Source of the DNA: Lineus longissimus
Lineage: Eukaryota; Nemertea; Pilidiophora; Heteronemertea; Lineidae
DNA: 64,000 bases
Assembly (NCBI RefSeq): GCF_910592395.1
Contig: NC_088315.1
Coordinates: 1,550,501-1,614,500 of the forward strand
Direction: 5' to 3'
Positions 62,761 to 64,000 of this stretch are shown in pieces. The translations under genes were made by a program, and so were the position numbers. The notes below the pieces were generated by a model. The model was not told the DNA's origin and ran no database searches. It was given only the letters and a program-made list of their open reading frames with translations. How positions within the stretch are numbered: position 1 is the stretch's first letter; each line of letters begins with the position of its first letter.

Positions 62761-64000
62761 TTGTGAAAGAAATATCAAAGTTAGAACCTCTACATCAGAC
62801 GGTCAGTAACGCTTTAGTGCCTGGAGTGTACATGCATATTAAGGCCCATAGGACTGATATAAAACGTAGAGCAATCACGTTCAGTGCCATCCAGACTATC
62901 ATTGAGAGTGGTGTTTAAATGTTCATTTCAGCAATCAGGGGCATAACAACAAGTATGGAAACACGGAACATCCATCAAGAGCCAATTATCAAAGTCGAAA
63001 TGGGATAAAGATAGCAACGACAAACAAAGGTCAGAACATAGCAGGTCAACGGCTTTGTAATGAAGATGCCGTCGATATAAAAATCGATAAAACTGCCAAT
63101 AAACACGCCAATAAGCGATCACAAGGGACGAATGATACCTCTCAAAGCAGTCAAAGCATGGCTGGGTCAAATATTCGATTGAGTCCCTTGAGAGTCTATG
63201 GCTGTCTTCGGCATGCCCGCACAATTTCCACGAATAACCCGCTCATGGGAGATTCGCCTGCAGCAGTCGACTTGGTAGCCTGAGAGTCTATCTTTACTCA
63301 CGCGAATTACATATCACAAAGAAACGAGGAATGTCAAGAGTCATTTTCTGAACGGGATTAGTTACTCGAGCAGCTGGATGCGATAGGACAATATATGGAT
63401 CTTGAATCAATCTGCCAATATGATGACATTCAGTGCCAGATCAATCCCTCTTTGAAGCCAGGTTATACGAATCATGGAATCGCGTGACAAGATGGACGAA
63501 AGGATATACAGATGGCTGGATGATATCTAGAAACATTTCTTTTGTAAAATCAATATCGATCGAAGTCAACAAACATGCGACTGGATCGCAATGGCTGAGC
63601 GTATCGATTCTATAATACACAACGTAAATGTTGCACCCATCTACCAGTTACGCTCCTGGCATTTTGCGTGACATTTGCAAAGGCAAATTTGATACATCGG
63701 ATGTTAACAAAGTTACTGTTTTAGCTTTAGGGCATAGACTTTATATGAAAGAAATCGATTCATGTTTGCGGAAGCGATATCAAGTGAAGCCACCTTGTAG
63801 ATAGTTCATATTCTGCAGTGTTAACTTTGATGTTGCCAAGCCTTGTTGTGTATAGGGCTTCATTGCCATTTTCCTTGAAAGACGTATCCAGAGACCAACT
63901 GGCAAACTGACCTACTTCTTCAGCAATTGTCAGTTCGTGCTTCAAATGTCAAGAAATAACGTTTGCAGCAAAGAATAATCTAACAGGCATGACCATCAAT

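Larger units (their letters stand above)
56636..64000. other. No supported gene; probable 5' region of the receptor gene
   Basis: The receptor's TM1-TM2 exons should lie upstream on the minus strand, here or beyond the window. I checked minus-strand frames at 56,816-57,058, 58,217-58,498 and 62,928-63,224 and found hydrophobic runs but no TM1 GN or TM2 LxxxD pattern with a fitting donor. Other frames (59,027-59,269 and 61,185-61,526 on the plus strand) carry no recognisable domain. An inverted repeat lies at 62,730-62,760 and a short tandem duplication at 61,437-61,458. Confidence 0.5.

Noticed and set aside
62928-63224. Minus-strand frame containing FERYH, considered as a GPCR TM3 fragment
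   Set aside because: No membrane helix precedes the FERY and a TM3 exon already exists at 56,533-56,635.
1-64000. CRISPR arrays, prophage, operons or other bacterial features
   Set aside because: Spliced genes, a Pol III tRNA and microsatellites show animal nuclear DNA; no regularly spaced direct repeats were seen.

Overview
This window is nuclear DNA of a bilaterian animal. It is AT-rich and gene-poor, and its genes are split into short exons (9 to about 500 bases) by GT-AG introns. It carries a eukaryotic tRNA-Ile(AAU) gene with internal promoter boxes and an oligo-T stop, tRNA-derived relics and simple-sequence repeats. The protein set (a vesicular glutamate transporter, a secreted CAP/EGF/ShKT protein, a class A-like GPCR) and the genome style suggest a marine invertebrate, perhaps a deuterostome such as an echinoderm or hemichordate. 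The phylum is inference; I cannot fix it without a search.

Layout: 1-29,610 is mostly intergenic (or distant intron) sequence. It holds the tRNA-Ile gene (8475-8548), two tRNA-Ser-like relics, several hairpins, one orphan EGF-like exon candidate (18,724-18,796) and a weak cluster of open frames ending in a RING-like half motif (24,453-25,565). 29,612-41,083 (+) is a complete vesicular glutamate transporter gene (SLC17A6/7/8 family): 11 coding exons whose phases all join, predicting 562 residues. 41,168-45,482 is intergenic. 45,582-51,401 (+) is a complete secreted CAP-superfamily gene: 12 coding exons, 373 residues, with signal peptide, CAP domain, EGF-like and ShKT-like modules, and a probable GPI-anchor tail; it includes a 9-base micro-exon. 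51,402-52,480 is a short convergent intergenic stretch rich in repeats and hairpins. 56,635-52,481 (-) is the 3' part of a seven-transmembrane receptor gene, TM3 to TM7 plus tail, with an unusually long, N-glycosylated, helix-predicting second extracellular loop coded mainly by one exon. Its TM1-TM2 exons were not found. 56,636-64,000 shows no further gene I can support.

The three protein genes are not an operon and need not work together. The transporter would load glutamate into synaptic vesicles, the CAP protein would be secreted or tethered outside the cell, and the receptor would sense an unknown ligand. Exon boundaries were set by hand from splice signals, reading-frame phase and family resemblance. 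Residue comparisons with mammalian VGLUT2 are from memory.
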